Below the pieces are notes generated by a model. The model saw only the letters and a list, made by a program, of their open reading frames with translations. It made no database searches and was not told the origin of the DNA. Made by a program: the position numbers and the translations under genes. Below, one piece after another: positions 27,149 to 35,764 of a stretch of 64,000 nt of DNA. Positions within the stretch are counted from its first letter, which is position 1. Each line of letters opens with the position of its first letter. This stretch comes from Clostridia bacterium (GTDB lineage: Bacteria; Bacillota; Clostridia; Oscillospirales; CAG-272): assembly GCA_017481595.1 (NCBI GenBank), contig JAFUOY010000028.1, positions 62,001-126,000 on the forward strand, read 5' to 3'.

Positions 27149-28570
27149 ATGAAAATATATAACACTTTAACAAGAACACTTGAAGAATTTAAACCAATTA
27201 CCGAGGGTAAGGTGCAGATGTACACCTGCGGCCCTACCGTATATCACTTTGCCCACATCGGCAACCTTCGTACCTATATGATGGAGGACGTGCTTGAAAA
27301 GTTCCTTCGTTATTCCGGCTACGACGTAAAAAGAGTAATGAACATTACTGACGTTGGCCACCTTACAAGCGACGGCGACACGGGTGAGGACAAGATGCTC
27401 AAGGGAGCGAAGAGAGAAAAAAAGACCGTGCTTGAAATTGCGGAATTTTACAGGGAGGCATTCTTCTCCGACTGTAAGAAGCTCAATATCAAGACTCCCG
27501 ACGTTATCGAGCCTGCAACACAGTGCATCCCCGAGTTTATAAAGACCATTGAGGGTCTTATGGAAAAGGGCTACGCTTACTTTGCCGACGGAAACGTATA
27601 TTTTGACACCTCCAAGGTTGAGGACTATAACGCACTTACAGGTCACTCCACCGAGGAGCTTATGGTAGGCGTGCGCGAGGACGTTACCGAGGACACAAGC
27701 AAGAGAAACAAGAGCGACTTTGTGCTTTGGTTTACAAAGTCCAAGTTTGACGATCAGGAGCTTAAGTGGGATAGTCCCTGGGGCGTTGGTTATCCCGGCT
27801 GGCATATTGAATGCTCCTGCATCAGTATGAAGCATTGCGGCGAGTATCTTGACATCCATTGCGGCGGCGTTGACAACATATTCCCCCACCACACAAACGA
27901 GATCGCACAGAGTGAGGCGTTTGTGGGACACAAGTGGTGCAACTATTGGTTCCACGTTCATCACCTTAATGACGAAACGGGTAAGATGTCCAAGTCCAAG
28001 GGTGAATTCCTTACGGTTTCCCTTCTTGAAAGCAAGGGCTACGATCCTATTGCGTACCGTTTCTTCTGCTTGCAGTCACATTACAGAAAGCCTCTCGTAT
28101 TCTCCTATGAGTCCCTTGACCAGGCAAGCGCAACGTATAAAAAGCTTCTTCGCCGTATTGACAACCTTAAGGATACGGGGGATATTGATGCGTCCTACGT
28201 ACAGGCAAACCGCGAGAAGTTTATAAAGGCGGTTGGCTCCGATATGAACACAGCCCTTGGTATTACGGCTATTTACGATATTTTAAAGGCGCAGGTATCC
28301 GACGCTACCAAGATCGCGTGTCTTAAGGACATTGACACAGTTCTTTCCCTTAACCTTGTAAGAGAAAAAGCTCCCGAGGCTGTGGTTGAGGTCAAGGACG
28401 AGGCTCCCAAGACGGAATTTGAGCTTGAGATCGAGGCTCTTATTCAGGAAAGAAGGGAAGCAAAGAAAGCAAAGAACTTTGCCCGCGCTGACGAAATTCG
28501 AAATTACCTTAAGGAGAAGGGCGTTACTCTTACCGATACGGCGCAGGGTACCACCTACACAATAGAGTAA
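27149..28570 (+). CDS. cysS: cysteinyl-tRNA synthetase
   Basis: A 473-residue class I synthetase. The HIGH-type motif is FAHIGNLRTY, the zinc site begins CGPTVYH with further Cys/His around residues 210-240, and KMSKS is intact (GKMSKSKGEF). The C-terminal anticodon-binding part carries an acidic insert (VEVKDEAPK). No T-box leader is possible upstream, since only 3 bp separate it from the protease gene. Its stop overlaps the ATG of a small Cys-rich protein. Confidence 0.97.
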   Translation: MKIYNTLTRTLEEFKPITEGKVQMYTCGPTVYHFAHIGNLRTYMMEDVLEKFLRYSGYDVKRVMNITDVGHLTSDGDTGEDKMLKGAKREKKTVLEIAEFYREAFFSDCKKLNIKTPDVIEPATQCIPEFIKTIEGLMEKGYAYFADGNVYFDTSKVEDYNALTGHSTEELMVGVREDVTEDTSKRNKSDFVLWFTKSKFDDQELKWDSPWGVGYPGWHIECSCISMKHCGEYLDIHCGGVDNIFPHHTNEIAQSEAFVGHKWCNYWFHVHHLNDETGKMSKSKGEFLTVSLLESKGYDPIAYRFFCLQSHYRKPLVFSYESLDQASATYKKLLRRIDNLKDTGDIDASYVQANREKFIKAVGSDMNTALGITAIYDILKAQVSDATKIACLKDIDTVLSLNLVREKAPEAVVEVKDEAPKTEFELEIEALIQERREAKKAKNFARADEIRNYLKEKGVTLTDTAQGTTYTIE

Positions 28571-28746
28571 TGAAAGCGTGCTGCGAAAGCTGTGAATACT
28601 TCGATTACGACGAGGAAATGGGCGAGGACGTGTGCACAATAGACCTTGACGAGGACGAATATCTTGATTATCTTACAAGAAACACATCCTCCTGTCCATA
28701 TTATAAGTATTACGACGAATACAAATCTGTTCAAAAACAGAACTAA
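28570..28746 (+). CDS. 58-residue Cys/Asp/Glu-rich protein
   Basis: The start codon overlaps the cysS stop by one base (TAATG). The protein has CCESC near the N terminus, a single Cys at 22 and SCPYYKYYDEY near the end, with a strongly acidic middle (DLDEDEYLDYL). The Cys pattern suggests a metal site. It looks like one of the small conserved Clostridia proteins of the DUF6472 kind, from memory only. Coupling to cysS is clear; function unknown. Confidence 0.7.
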   Translation: MKACCESCEYFDYDEEMGEDVCTIDLDEDEYLDYLTRNTSSCPYYKYYDEYKSVQKQN

Positions 28747-28749
28747 AGT

Positions 28750-28780
28750 AAATGCAAAATTCAAAATTCAAAATTAAAAG
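28750..28780. repeat. short tandem repeat CAAAATT
   Basis: Three back-to-back heptamers (CAAAATT) in the short gap before the dus gene. Confidence 0.6.
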
Positions 28781-28789
28781 TATAGGTTT

Positions 28790-29764
28790 ATGGATTTTAA
28801 AAATTTATTATTTTTAGCTCCTATGGCGGGATTTACTGACCATCCCTTTCGCTACGAGGCGGTAAAGCACGGAGCTGACGCGGTGGTAAGCGAAATGGTA
28901 AGCGCCAAGGCTATGCATTTCAAGGACAAGAAAACAGCCACTCTTGCCTGCATTTACGAGGGCGAAGGGTTATTTGGCACCCAGATATTCGGTAGTGAGC
29001 CTCCCATTATGGCAGAGGCTGCCCACGCATTGTCCTACGGTGATTACGAATACAAAATAAGCGACACTCTCCCCGACTTTATTGATATAAATATGGGTTG
29101 CCCCGTTAAAAAAATAGTTACAAACGGTGAGGGCAGCGCACTTTTAAAAAATCCCGAGCTTTGCGGAAAAATAGTACGCGCCTGCGTTGACGCTTCGTGT
29201 GTGCCCGTCACCGTAAAGATACGCGCAGGATGGGATAGCGACAGTATAAACTGTACTGAGGTTGCAAAAATCGCGGAGGCAAACGGCGCATCCGCCATTT
29301 TTATCCACGCCCGCACAAGGGAACAAATGTACGAGCCCTTTGCGGATTGGAATCATATCAAGGCGGTAAAGAATGCGGTGTCAATTCCCGTTATCGGTAA
29401 CGGAGATATTTTTTCTGCCGAGGACGGACTCCGTATGCTGAACGAAACAGGATGCGACAGTCTTATGATTGGCAGAGGCGCCCTTGGAAATCCATACATT
29501 TTTGATGAAATAAAGTGCAAAATAAATAATAAATCATACACTCCCCCCACCGTTTTACAAAAAATGGATACCGCCCTTGAGCATATTCGTATGCTTTGTG
29601 ACGAAAAGGGCGAGGAAATGGGAATCAAGGAAGCAAGAAAGCATATGGGACACTACACAAAGGGTCTTACAGGCGGAGCTATAGCAAGACAGAAGCTTAA
29701 TTTTGCCCTGACGTATGATGAAATACTTGACATATTATCAAGCTTGGCAAAGGAAAATCAATAA
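28790..29764 (+). CDS. dusB: tRNA-dihydrouridine synthase (DusB-like)
   Basis: A 324-residue flavin enzyme reducing uridines in tRNA. N-terminal APMAGFTDHPFR, catalytic Cys in NMGCPVKK (about residue 103), the FIHARTREQMYEPFADW segment and the FMN phosphate site IGNGDIFS / LMIGRGALGNP are all present. It is tightly followed by the EamA gene. Which Dus subfamily cannot be fixed from motifs alone. Confidence 0.93.
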   Translation: MDFKNLLFLAPMAGFTDHPFRYEAVKHGADAVVSEMVSAKAMHFKDKKTATLACIYEGEGLFGTQIFGSEPPIMAEAAHALSYGDYEYKISDTLPDFIDINMGCPVKKIVTNGEGSALLKNPELCGKIVRACVDASCVPVTVKIRAGWDSDSINCTEVAKIAEANGASAIFIHARTREQMYEPFADWNHIKAVKNAVSIPVIGNGDIFSAEDGLRMLNETGCDSLMIGRGALGNPYIFDEIKCKINNKSYTPPTVLQKMDTALEHIRMLCDEKGEEMGIKEARKHMGHYTKGLTGGAIARQKLNFALTYDEILDILSSLAKENQ

Positions 29765-29766
29765 TT

Positions 29767-30723
29767 ATGAAGAAAAAAATATTGTCCCCGCTGATCTGTC
29801 TTACGGCGGCAATCGTTTGGGGCTTTGCCTTCTCCTTTCAGGAGATAGCGTCAAACAACGTGCATTTAATAGACGCGTTCTTCTTTGGCGGTATCCGATT
29901 CGGAGTCGGCGCAATATCTCTTATTCCCGTAATTCTGATTTTTGAAAGGGAAAAGGAATTACCCAAGGAATTGAAAAAGACGAAAATGAAAAACACCGTT
30001 GTCTACGGTATAATAACGGGATCTGTTCTTTTTGTGGCGTCGGCTTTACAGCAGTTTGGCATACAGATAACCCAATCAAGCGGAAAAGCGGGCTTTATTA
30101 CGGGAATGTATCTTATTTTCGTTCCAATAGTAAGCTTTATTCTTTTCAAGCAAAGGGTATCCCCCATTGTCTGGGGCGCGGCGGTAATTGCCCTTTGCGG
30201 TCTTTACTTTCTTTGTATGGGCGGCAGCGGATTTACAGTATCCGTAGGAGATATTCTCCTTCTTCTCTGCTCTCTCTGCTTTACTGCCCACATTATAGTT
30301 ATTGACAAATTTATAGTTAAGGTAAGTACCTTAAAATATTCCGCAGTTCAGTTTGCTACGGTGGCGGCGCTTAATATTATCGTAGGTCTTTTCTTCGGTT
30401 ACGTTACCTGGGAGGGAATCGTTGCTACCATCATTCCCATTCTCTATTGCGGTATCGGCTCAACGGGAGTTGCCTACACCTGTCAGATAATCGGACAAAA
30501 GCTTACTCCCCCAACGGTTGCGGCTCTGCTTTTCTCAACGGAAAGCCTTTTCTCCGTAATCGCGGAGTGCATCTTCAAAGAAAAGCTCCCCACTACCTCA
30601 ATGCTTATCGGCTGTTCCCTTATGTTCCTCGGCATTATCCTTTCCCAGCTTCCCATTGAATTTAAGAAGGAAAACGGCAAGCTACGTGTCGGATTTATAA
30701 AAGCAGAAGACTCAACTAAATAA
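29767..30723 (+). CDS. EamA/DMT-family transporter
   Basis: A 318-residue protein with ten predicted transmembrane helices in two EamA repeats (second repeat from about residue 158). The typical ends of each half are seen (VWGFAFSFQ; STGVAYTCQIIGQK...STESLFSVI). Metabolite efflux is likely; substrate unknown. Only 2 bp after the dus gene; ends at a bidirectional terminator. Confidence 0.88.
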   Translation: MKKKILSPLICLTAAIVWGFAFSFQEIASNNVHLIDAFFFGGIRFGVGAISLIPVILIFEREKELPKELKKTKMKNTVVYGIITGSVLFVASALQQFGIQITQSSGKAGFITGMYLIFVPIVSFILFKQRVSPIVWGAAVIALCGLYFLCMGGSGFTVSVGDILLLLCSLCFTAHIIVIDKFIVKVSTLKYSAVQFATVAALNIIVGLFFGYVTWEGIVATIIPILYCGIGSTGVAYTCQIIGQKLTPPTVAALLFSTESLFSVIAECIFKEKLPTTSMLIGCSLMFLGIILSQLPIEFKKENGKLRVGFIKAEDSTK

Positions 30724-30726
30724 ACT

Positions 30727-30755
30727 AAAAAGGTTGTCAAAGCGACAACCTTTTT
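30727..30755. terminator. bidirectional terminator (EamA / Fic)
   Basis: AAAAAGGTTGTC-AAA-GCGACAACCTTTTT between convergent genes. Confidence 0.85.
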
Positions 30756-31647
30756 AATTTTTGTATTCTATTTTAAAATAATCAAGATAAGCCTTGAATT
30801 TATCCTGCGCTAAAAGGCAGGTATCCGTAAGGTAACCCTTCTCCTGCGTCCACATTGAAAGCCCACGGTAATAAAACATTTTCATATTATCGTAAATTAT
30901 AAAAGGTACTATATCGTTTTTTAAGCACTCCTTAAAAAGAATAAGCCTTCCCACTCTTCCGTTTCCGTCCTGAAATGGATGTATACGCTCAAATCTGTAG
31001 TGAAAATCAAGTATTTGTTCAAGTGTCTTTTTTTCAGATCCGTTATATTCCTTAATAAGCCGCTTCATTTCCAAGGATACCTCCTCGGGCAAAGCGGTTT
31101 CTATTCCTCCTACCTCGTTTGGCAGCTTTTTGTATTCTCCAACGTTAAACCAATCCTTTCGGCTGTCTGAGGTGCCGCTTTTAAGCGTTCTGTGGAGCTG
31201 CTTAATAAAGCTCTCCGTAAGGGCGGCGCGGGCGTTATCTATAACAAGATCAATACATTTAAAATGATTGGACGCTTCTATAATATCGTCTACGTTAAGC
31301 GCTTCGCCTTCGATCCCCACGGTGTTGGTTTCAAATATATACCGTGTCTGATCGTGAGTAAGGCGGCTACCCTCCATATGATTTGAATTATAGGTAAGGT
31401 CTATTTGTATTCTATGGTACAATCCACCGGGTATCTTGTTCTTTTTTTCATTTTCTAAAACGTACAGTACCGTTCTCGGCTCTTTTCTTTTATTCGCTCT
31501 TTGCGGTCTTACGGCTGAATCGGGTATGCTCCATGTCTTTCCCACAAGAATAGCGCCATCAATTTTTCCGTTAGCGCAATAATTTCTCACCGTACGCTCG
31601 GAAATACCCCATTTCTTTGCCATTTCCAAAGATGATAAATATTCCAT
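30754..31647 (-). CDS. Fic family protein with N-terminal DNA-binding domain
   Basis: A 297-residue protein. Residues 1-45 are an excisionase/MerR-like helix-turn-helix (MAKKWGISERTVRNYCANGK). The Fic core carries the full catalytic motif HPFQDGNGRVGR (about 218-229), so AMP transfer is expected. The inhibitory SNHMEG motif (about residue 92) fits the [S/T]xxxE[G/N] rule of self-inhibited Fic enzymes. No separate antitoxin gene is present. A perfect 16-bp palindrome upstream (31726-31741) is a likely autoregulatory operator. Target protein unknown. Confidence 0.88.
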   Translation of the reverse strand: MEYLSSLEMAKKWGISERTVRNYCANGKIDGAILVGKTWSIPDSAVRPQRANKRKEPRTVLYVLENEKKNKIPGGLYHRIQIDLTYNSNHMEGSRLTHDQTRYIFETNTVGIEGEALNVDDIIEASNHFKCIDLVIDNARAALTESFIKQLHRTLKSGTSDSRKDWFNVGEYKKLPNEVGGIETALPEEVSLEMKRLIKEYNGSEKKTLEQILDFHYRFERIHPFQDGNGRVGRLILFKECLKNDIVPFIIYDNMKMFYYRGLSMWTQEKGYLTDTCLLAQDKFKAYLDYFKIEYKN

Positions 31648-31725
31648 TTCCCCACCCCCTGTGAATATATTTTATCATATTATCGGCAAGAAATCAATAT
31701 TTTATCCTTACATTTTTCAATGTTT

Positions 31726-31741
31726 TTGCCGATATCGGCAA
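31726..31741. promoter_or_regulatory. 16-bp palindromic operator upstream of the Fic gene
   Basis: TTGCCGATATCGGCAA is a perfect palindrome; a half copy TATCGGCAAG lies at 31681-31690, closer to the start codon. Confidence 0.65.
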
Positions 31742-31744
31742 GAT

Positions 31745-31812
31745 TTTATAACTTGCCTGTAAGGGCAATCATAGTTTAGCGTGATTTGTCCGTTAAGGAC
31801 ATCACGCTATTC
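31745..31812. other. hairpins between deacetylase and Fic genes
   Basis: TTGCC-TGTAA-GGGCAA and the nested AGCGTGAT...GTCC-GTTAA-GGAC...ATCACGCT; resembles single units of the hairpin arrays and may terminate the deacetylase transcript. Confidence 0.5.
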
Positions 31813-31828
31813 ACAAGTGCTTTAAAAA

Positions 31829-33160
31829 TTATTTATTAAGATTTGCAAAGCGGAGGGTCCAAGCCTGGAGGCGGAGGCGATCTGAGAGGTATTTATCCTC
31901 AAAGGAGTCGCTATGACGCCACGTGCCCTTAAAGTACGCATCCCGTGTTTCGGGAATTATATCAAGGGAGGGAAGCTGAGCTCTTGGCCCAATGGTTACC
32001 TCCTTTGCGCCCTGAAGAACGTCAAGTGCGGCAAAAAGCCAATCCGCAGGGCCGATCTTGGTATCTCCCACGGTTATTTCTGTAGGCAAAAATTCTCCGT
32101 TCTTGATTTCCTTTGCGGAGGATATAATATCGTCTGCCAAGAGGGTCACTTTTTCGGAAATAGCATAGGGAGTGGATAAAAATCCGTACACGTCACCGCA
32201 TTTATGCTCCTTTTTGCCGAGCAAAAGGTCGCGGCAGGCAAGCATAATATCAGAAATTGACAGAGATACGGGAGTTCTTATATTCTCAAAGCTTTCGTTA
32301 AGCTTTCTAGAAATTTCGGCTACATCCTCAATTTTAACGACACGCTCTCCCTCTTTTTTAAGCTCATCCGTTATTTGCGCATAAGTGGTGATACGGAAAC
32401 GGGGATCAGCCTTTATCATTCTTACAAAGGTACGGATATTATTATAAAACTTCTCCGTTCTTTCCTTAGGCTGCTCGGGACACTGTAAAAAATCTCCAAA
32501 GGGAACTAAATTTTCCTTATCGTAGTTAAGAATATCCCAACAGCCAATGGAAACCGCAGAATTGGGATGAGTGTAAACCACGGCGCGCTTTCTTTTTGCC
32601 ACGCGCTCAACAAGGGTGGCAATATCTTTTTCGTCACCGTCAAAGAAGCATTCCATAGCCTCGTAATAAGCAAGGTGATAAATATTGCAGTAATAGGTTC
32701 CCTCTCCGTCCACGGTGTCGCAGAAGGTGTCCGCATAGATGGGAATACCCATTTTGTGATAGCCGTACATTGCGGCGTAGGATTTTTGATTTCCGGGAGG
32801 GACTGCGGCGTAAATTTCATCCACGCCTGTGGATTTTTTTATCATTTCCACAGCTTTGCCCTCTTCCTTTATCACCATATCTATAGCCTCGTTTACGTCC
32901 TCGATATCCGTATATTCGTTTATCATAGGATGAAGGGTATGACCGTAGGTGTGGCTGTTTATTTCGTGATGGGAAAGCGCTTCTAAAACGTCGTCTCTGC
33001 CCCAATTTACAAGCTGATCTGCAAGGAGACCCACAAGGCAGAAGCATCCGCGCACGCCCTCCTCCTCGAGGATCTTGGCTTCTCTGTAAATGGCGTCTGC
33101 CGCCCTGTTGGAGGTAAAGTCCTCCGTATCAAAGGAAAAGATTATATCCGTCACAATCAC
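31829..33160 (-). CDS. polysaccharide deacetylase family protein
   Basis: A 443-residue protein. The NodB-like domain (about 1-250) shows the metal-site Asp pair in FSFDTEDF and HEINSHTYGHTLHP, followed by THPNS. There is no signal peptide, so it acts in the cytoplasm or on a small substrate. The C-terminal third (about 300-443) has a segment NGEFLPTEITVGDTKIGPAD that recalls pseudomurein-binding-type repeats; this is a weak resemblance. The start overlaps the end of the ECF gene by 4 bp. Confidence 0.82.
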   Translation of the reverse strand: MIVTDIIFSFDTEDFTSNRAADAIYREAKILEEEGVRGCFCLVGLLADQLVNWGRDDVLEALSHHEINSHTYGHTLHPMINEYTDIEDVNEAIDMVIKEEGKAVEMIKKSTGVDEIYAAVPPGNQKSYAAMYGYHKMGIPIYADTFCDTVDGEGTYYCNIYHLAYYEAMECFFDGDEKDIATLVERVAKRKRAVVYTHPNSAVSIGCWDILNYDKENLVPFGDFLQCPEQPKERTEKFYNNIRTFVRMIKADPRFRITTYAQITDELKKEGERVVKIEDVAEISRKLNESFENIRTPVSLSISDIMLACRDLLLGKKEHKCGDVYGFLSTPYAISEKVTLLADDIISSAKEIKNGEFLPTEITVGDTKIGPADWLFAALDVLQGAKEVTIGPRAQLPSLDIIPETRDAYFKGTWRHSDSFEDKYLSDRLRLQAWTLRFANLNK

Positions 33161-33672
33161 TTTTCTCCTTTTTGTTCATCTACCATTATGTATTTTCCAA
33201 TAGCTTTGTTAAGCACTATTCCAAATATTATGCCGCCGAGAGCCTGTATAAGGTTTGCGGGGACGTTGACAAGGGACGGCACGAAGCCGTAAAGGATGCC
33301 CTCAAAAAGATAATATCCCACAACCATTAAAAGCTCTGCAAGGATCGCGGAGATACAAAGAAATACCGTACTGCGTGTCTTTTTTATCTTTTTATACACC
33401 GCCCAGGCAACAAGAGCCATAAGACCTTTTATTACAAAGGTTGCGGGGGCGTACATTGCGTAGCCCGAAAAAAGGTCCGCTAAGGCAGAGCCTATTCCCG
33501 CCGCGGCGCATCCGTAAAGAGGCCCTAAGGTCCAGGCAGCAAGAAGCACAATTGCGTCGCCTAAATTTATATATCCGTGCAAGGGCGTAGGGATTTTTAT
33601 TATCATAGTGGCAACACAAATTAAGGACGCCATAAGAGCTGTAAAAACTATTTTTCTGATTTTTGTTGACAT
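33157..33672 (-). CDS. ECF transporter S component
   Basis: A 171-residue, six-helix vitamin-uptake subunit (GYINLGDAIVLLAAW near residue 35, then GSALADLFSGYAMYAPATF). The ATG at 33672 is chosen over a GTG nine bases upstream. The pattern fits the family including riboflavin/pyridoxine/hydroxymethylpyrimidine S components; the ligand is not decidable. The energizing EcfAA'T module must be elsewhere. Translationally coupled to the deacetylase. Confidence 0.85.
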   Translation of the reverse strand: MSTKIRKIVFTALMASLICVATMIIKIPTPLHGYINLGDAIVLLAAWTLGPLYGCAAAGIGSALADLFSGYAMYAPATFVIKGLMALVAWAVYKKIKKTRSTVFLCISAILAELLMVVGYYLFEGILYGFVPSLVNVPANLIQALGGIIFGIVLNKAIGKYIMVDEQKGEK

Positions 33673-33692
33673 AAAATTCACTTTCTTTCTTA

Positions 33693-34643
33693 TTAAAAAT
33701 TAACAAGAGCCATCATTTCGTCATAAAGCGTCTGGCTGCTTATTTCCAGCTTTGATTTAAGATCTGCAAAAAGGGTGTTGTTTTCCACTATGCCGTGGAA
33801 TACGGGATTTGTGCCCTCAAGCTCTGCGCCAAGCTCGTCAAGCTCCCTTGCAAGATATACTCTTGCGTTTGCTATAAGCTTGTCGCATCTTACGTTAAGG
33901 TTTTCCGTCGCCTTCATAGCGGAGCTTTCAAGATATTCCGACTGAGCAAGCCTCTGCACAAGAACTATGCAAGAGCCCATTGAGTCGCACTTGCCCGCCT
34001 CAAAATAGTAAAACATCATATCAACGTATTGCCAATATTCCACCTCAAGGGCTTCGTTGTATCTGTCGTGAAGGACGTTAAAAATATCCCTTACGTTTTT
34101 TTCGTGATGCTTTCTTTCCTGATCAAATACGATCTTATATTTTTCATGGTCGTCATACAGCTCCAAAAGAGCTTTTTCGTATTCCACTATATCCGTATGC
34201 AGCCTTTCACATTCTATCTTAAGATCATAAATAAGCTTTCTGTTTGGCTTTTTATACTCCTTATCCCTGGCAAAAATGAGAAAATGAATAGCCACAGGCA
34301 ATACAAGAGCCATAAAAAATAATACGTACGGCGCAATTTTATTTATTTCAAGGATGATAAAAGCGGCGCCCGATCCTAAAAACGCAAGGAAAACAAGGCA
34401 AAGGATACAAATTCTCGTATATTTCTTCTTTAAAAGATATTTTTCGCCGTTTATGTCCGAAATACAGTTATCCATCTGTCTGTTCGCTTCCTGTAAACGG
34501 TCAAGAGTGGAAAGATAATCCTTGTCGGCTTCCTTATATTCCTCCTCAATCGTCTTAAAGGCATCCGCTTCATAGGCTGCAAGAGACATACCTGCCCTTA
34601 GGGAAAACAATCTGGCAAATATGTGTCTTAAATTTTCAGTCAT
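33693..34643 (-). CDS. coiled-coil membrane protein of unknown function
   Basis: A 316-residue protein. Coiled coil at about 25-75, two transmembrane helices at about 77-125 (CLVFLAFLGSGAAFIIL and YVLFFMALVLPVAIHFLIF), then a long helical, charged region (about 140-316). No family recognised. It precedes the ECF and deacetylase genes on the same strand, 20 bp away, so the three may be one operon. Confidence 0.65.
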   Translation of the reverse strand: MTENLRHIFARLFSLRAGMSLAAYEADAFKTIEEEYKEADKDYLSTLDRLQEANRQMDNCISDINGEKYLLKKKYTRICILCLVFLAFLGSGAAFIILEINKIAPYVLFFMALVLPVAIHFLIFARDKEYKKPNRKLIYDLKIECERLHTDIVEYEKALLELYDDHEKYKIVFDQERKHHEKNVRDIFNVLHDRYNEALEVEYWQYVDMMFYYFEAGKCDSMGSCIVLVQRLAQSEYLESSAMKATENLNVRCDKLIANARVYLARELDELGAELEGTNPVFHGIVENNTLFADLKSKLEISSQTLYDEMMALVNF

Positions 34644-34762
34644 ATGCTTCCTCCGTATGATTTAGATTGAATATATTCTATCATCATATTATTAAAAAAT
34701 CAATTCCTTAAAATAAAAATATATAAGAAATAAAAATAAATTAAAAAATTTCAAAAAAACTA

Positions 34763-34791
34763 TTGACAAACAAAATATTCTATGTTAAAAT
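34763..34791 (+). promoter_or_regulatory. tRNA operon promoter
   Basis: TTGACA, 17 nt, TAAAAT, about 20 bp before tRNA-Thr. Confidence 0.75.
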
Positions 34792-34811
34792 AACATCCGT
34801 CGCAAGGATAT

Positions 34812-34886
34812 GCTGGTGTGGCTCAATGGCAGAGCAGCTGATTTGTAATCAGCAGGTTGATGGTTCGACTCCGTTCACCAGCTCCA
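34812..34886 (+). tRNA. tRNA-Thr (anticodon TGT)
   Basis: Acceptor GCTGGTG / CACCAGC, anticodon stem GCTGA / TCAGC with loop TTTGTAA, T arm with GGTTCGACTCC, and encoded CCA. Confidence 0.95.
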
Positions 34887-34902
34887 ATCTTGCGACATTT
34901 TT

Positions 34903-34987
34903 GGGGGAATTCCCGAGCGGCCAAAGGGGGCAGACTGTAAATCTGTTGTCACTGACTTCGCTGGTCCGAATCCAGCTTCCCCCACCA
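34903..34987 (+). tRNA. tRNA-Tyr (anticodon GTA)
   Basis: Acceptor GGGGGAA / TTCCCCC, anticodon loop CTGTAAA, long class II variable arm (about 85 nt in all), T arm GGTCCGAATCC and encoded CCA. 16 bp after tRNA-Thr. Confidence 0.95.
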
Positions 34988-35030
34988 AAAAAGAAGTAAC
35001 TTTTGTCTGCCAAAAGTTACTTCTTTTTTT
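34988..35030 (+). terminator. terminator of the tRNA operon
   Basis: AAGAAGTAACTTTTG / CAAAAGTTACTTCTT followed by T7; strong intrinsic terminator. Confidence 0.88.
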
Positions 35031-35033
35031 ATC

Positions 35034-35226
35034 CAAGCCACAGGCTTGGCATATCATCAGCCCCAACGGGGCTGTATATCATCTATCGCTTTGCGATGGT
35101 ATATCATCACGGCATAGCCGTGCATAAAACCTCCTGCGGCTTGATGAGATGCAACACTGCGTGTTGATGATATGCAATTCCTGCGGAATTGATGATATAC
35201 ACGCCTTTGGCGTGATTGGAATGCGA
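35034..35226. repeat. hairpin array C (spacer ATATCATC then GATGATAT)
   Basis: Small perfect hairpins: CCAAGCC-ACA-GGCTTGG, AGCCCC-AAC-GGGGCT, ATCGC-TTT-GCGAT, ACGGC-ATA-GCCGT, AACAC-TGC-GTGTT, AATTCC-TGC-GGAATT, ACGCC-TTT-GGCGT. They are separated by ATATCATC at 35051, 35076 and 35101 and by its complement GATGATAT at 35143 (one mismatch), 35166 and 35191. Non-coding; directly after the tRNA terminator. Confidence 0.75.
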
Positions 35227-35252
35227 GATTGCGTAACGGAGTGGAGCAACAT

Positions 35253-35281
35253 TTGACAAACAACTGATTTTATGATATAAT
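35253..35281 (+). promoter_or_regulatory. consensus promoter of the 35304 gene
   Basis: TTGACA, 17 nt, TATAAT; RBS AGGAGGTG before the ATG. Confidence 0.8.
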
Positions 35282-35303
35282 AACGGTAATAGGAGGTGTA
35301 GCT

Positions 35304-35759
35304 ATGAAAAGAATTATTGAATCACAAATCACCTTACTCTCACAAACAAATGAAATATCATTACCTGTTAAAATTTCATATACCGACAATGAAGTTGAAA
35401 TAACCTTAAAATATAATAACATAGAATATTGCGGAACAGGAAGTGATTATTTGTGGGTAGACGCTTTTGCGGATCTGCAAAGAAAACTTCCACACGGTAT
35501 ATTTCTTGCTTGTTGCATGACCTGCCGACACGGCAATATGTGTCCTTACGGAAATGAAGAAAATCAGCTCATTTGCACAAAAGACATAACAATAACGAGC
35601 AAAGAGGATATGCTTGACTTGTTTGATCAAACAGAGCCATTTAAAGAACGAGCGGTTGCTTCTCTCGACTTTTGTGAAGATTTTGTTTATCAAAGCGATG
35701 ACTACTACACATATAATGATTATTTTTATCAGCTAAGCCGAAAGATGGCAGACAAATAG
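35304..35759 (+). CDS. unknown 151-residue protein with Cys cluster
   Basis: Not confidently recognised. N-terminal half is beta-rich; residues 72-95 form a Cys cluster (ACCMTCRHGNMCPYG, then a further Cys), which suggests a metal site. The C-terminal half is acidic and Tyr-rich (YQSDDYYTYNDYFYQ). Strong consensus promoter and ribosome site. It sits between two hairpin arrays and lies in a run of lone small genes that each have their own promoter. Confidence 0.75.
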   Translation: MKRIIESQITLLSQTNEISLPVKISYTDNEVEITLKYNNIEYCGTGSDYLWVDAFADLQRKLPHGIFLACCMTCRHGNMCPYGNEENQLICTKDITITSKEDMLDLFDQTEPFKERAVASLDFCEDFVYQSDDYYTYNDYFYQLSRKMADK

Positions 35760-35764
35760 AAGAT

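Noticed and set aside
27100..27150. T-box leader for cysS
   Set aside because: Only 3 bp lie between the protease stop and the cysS start.
34763..34999. Short frames across the tRNA genes
   Set aside because: Both tRNAs are complete and explain the sequence.
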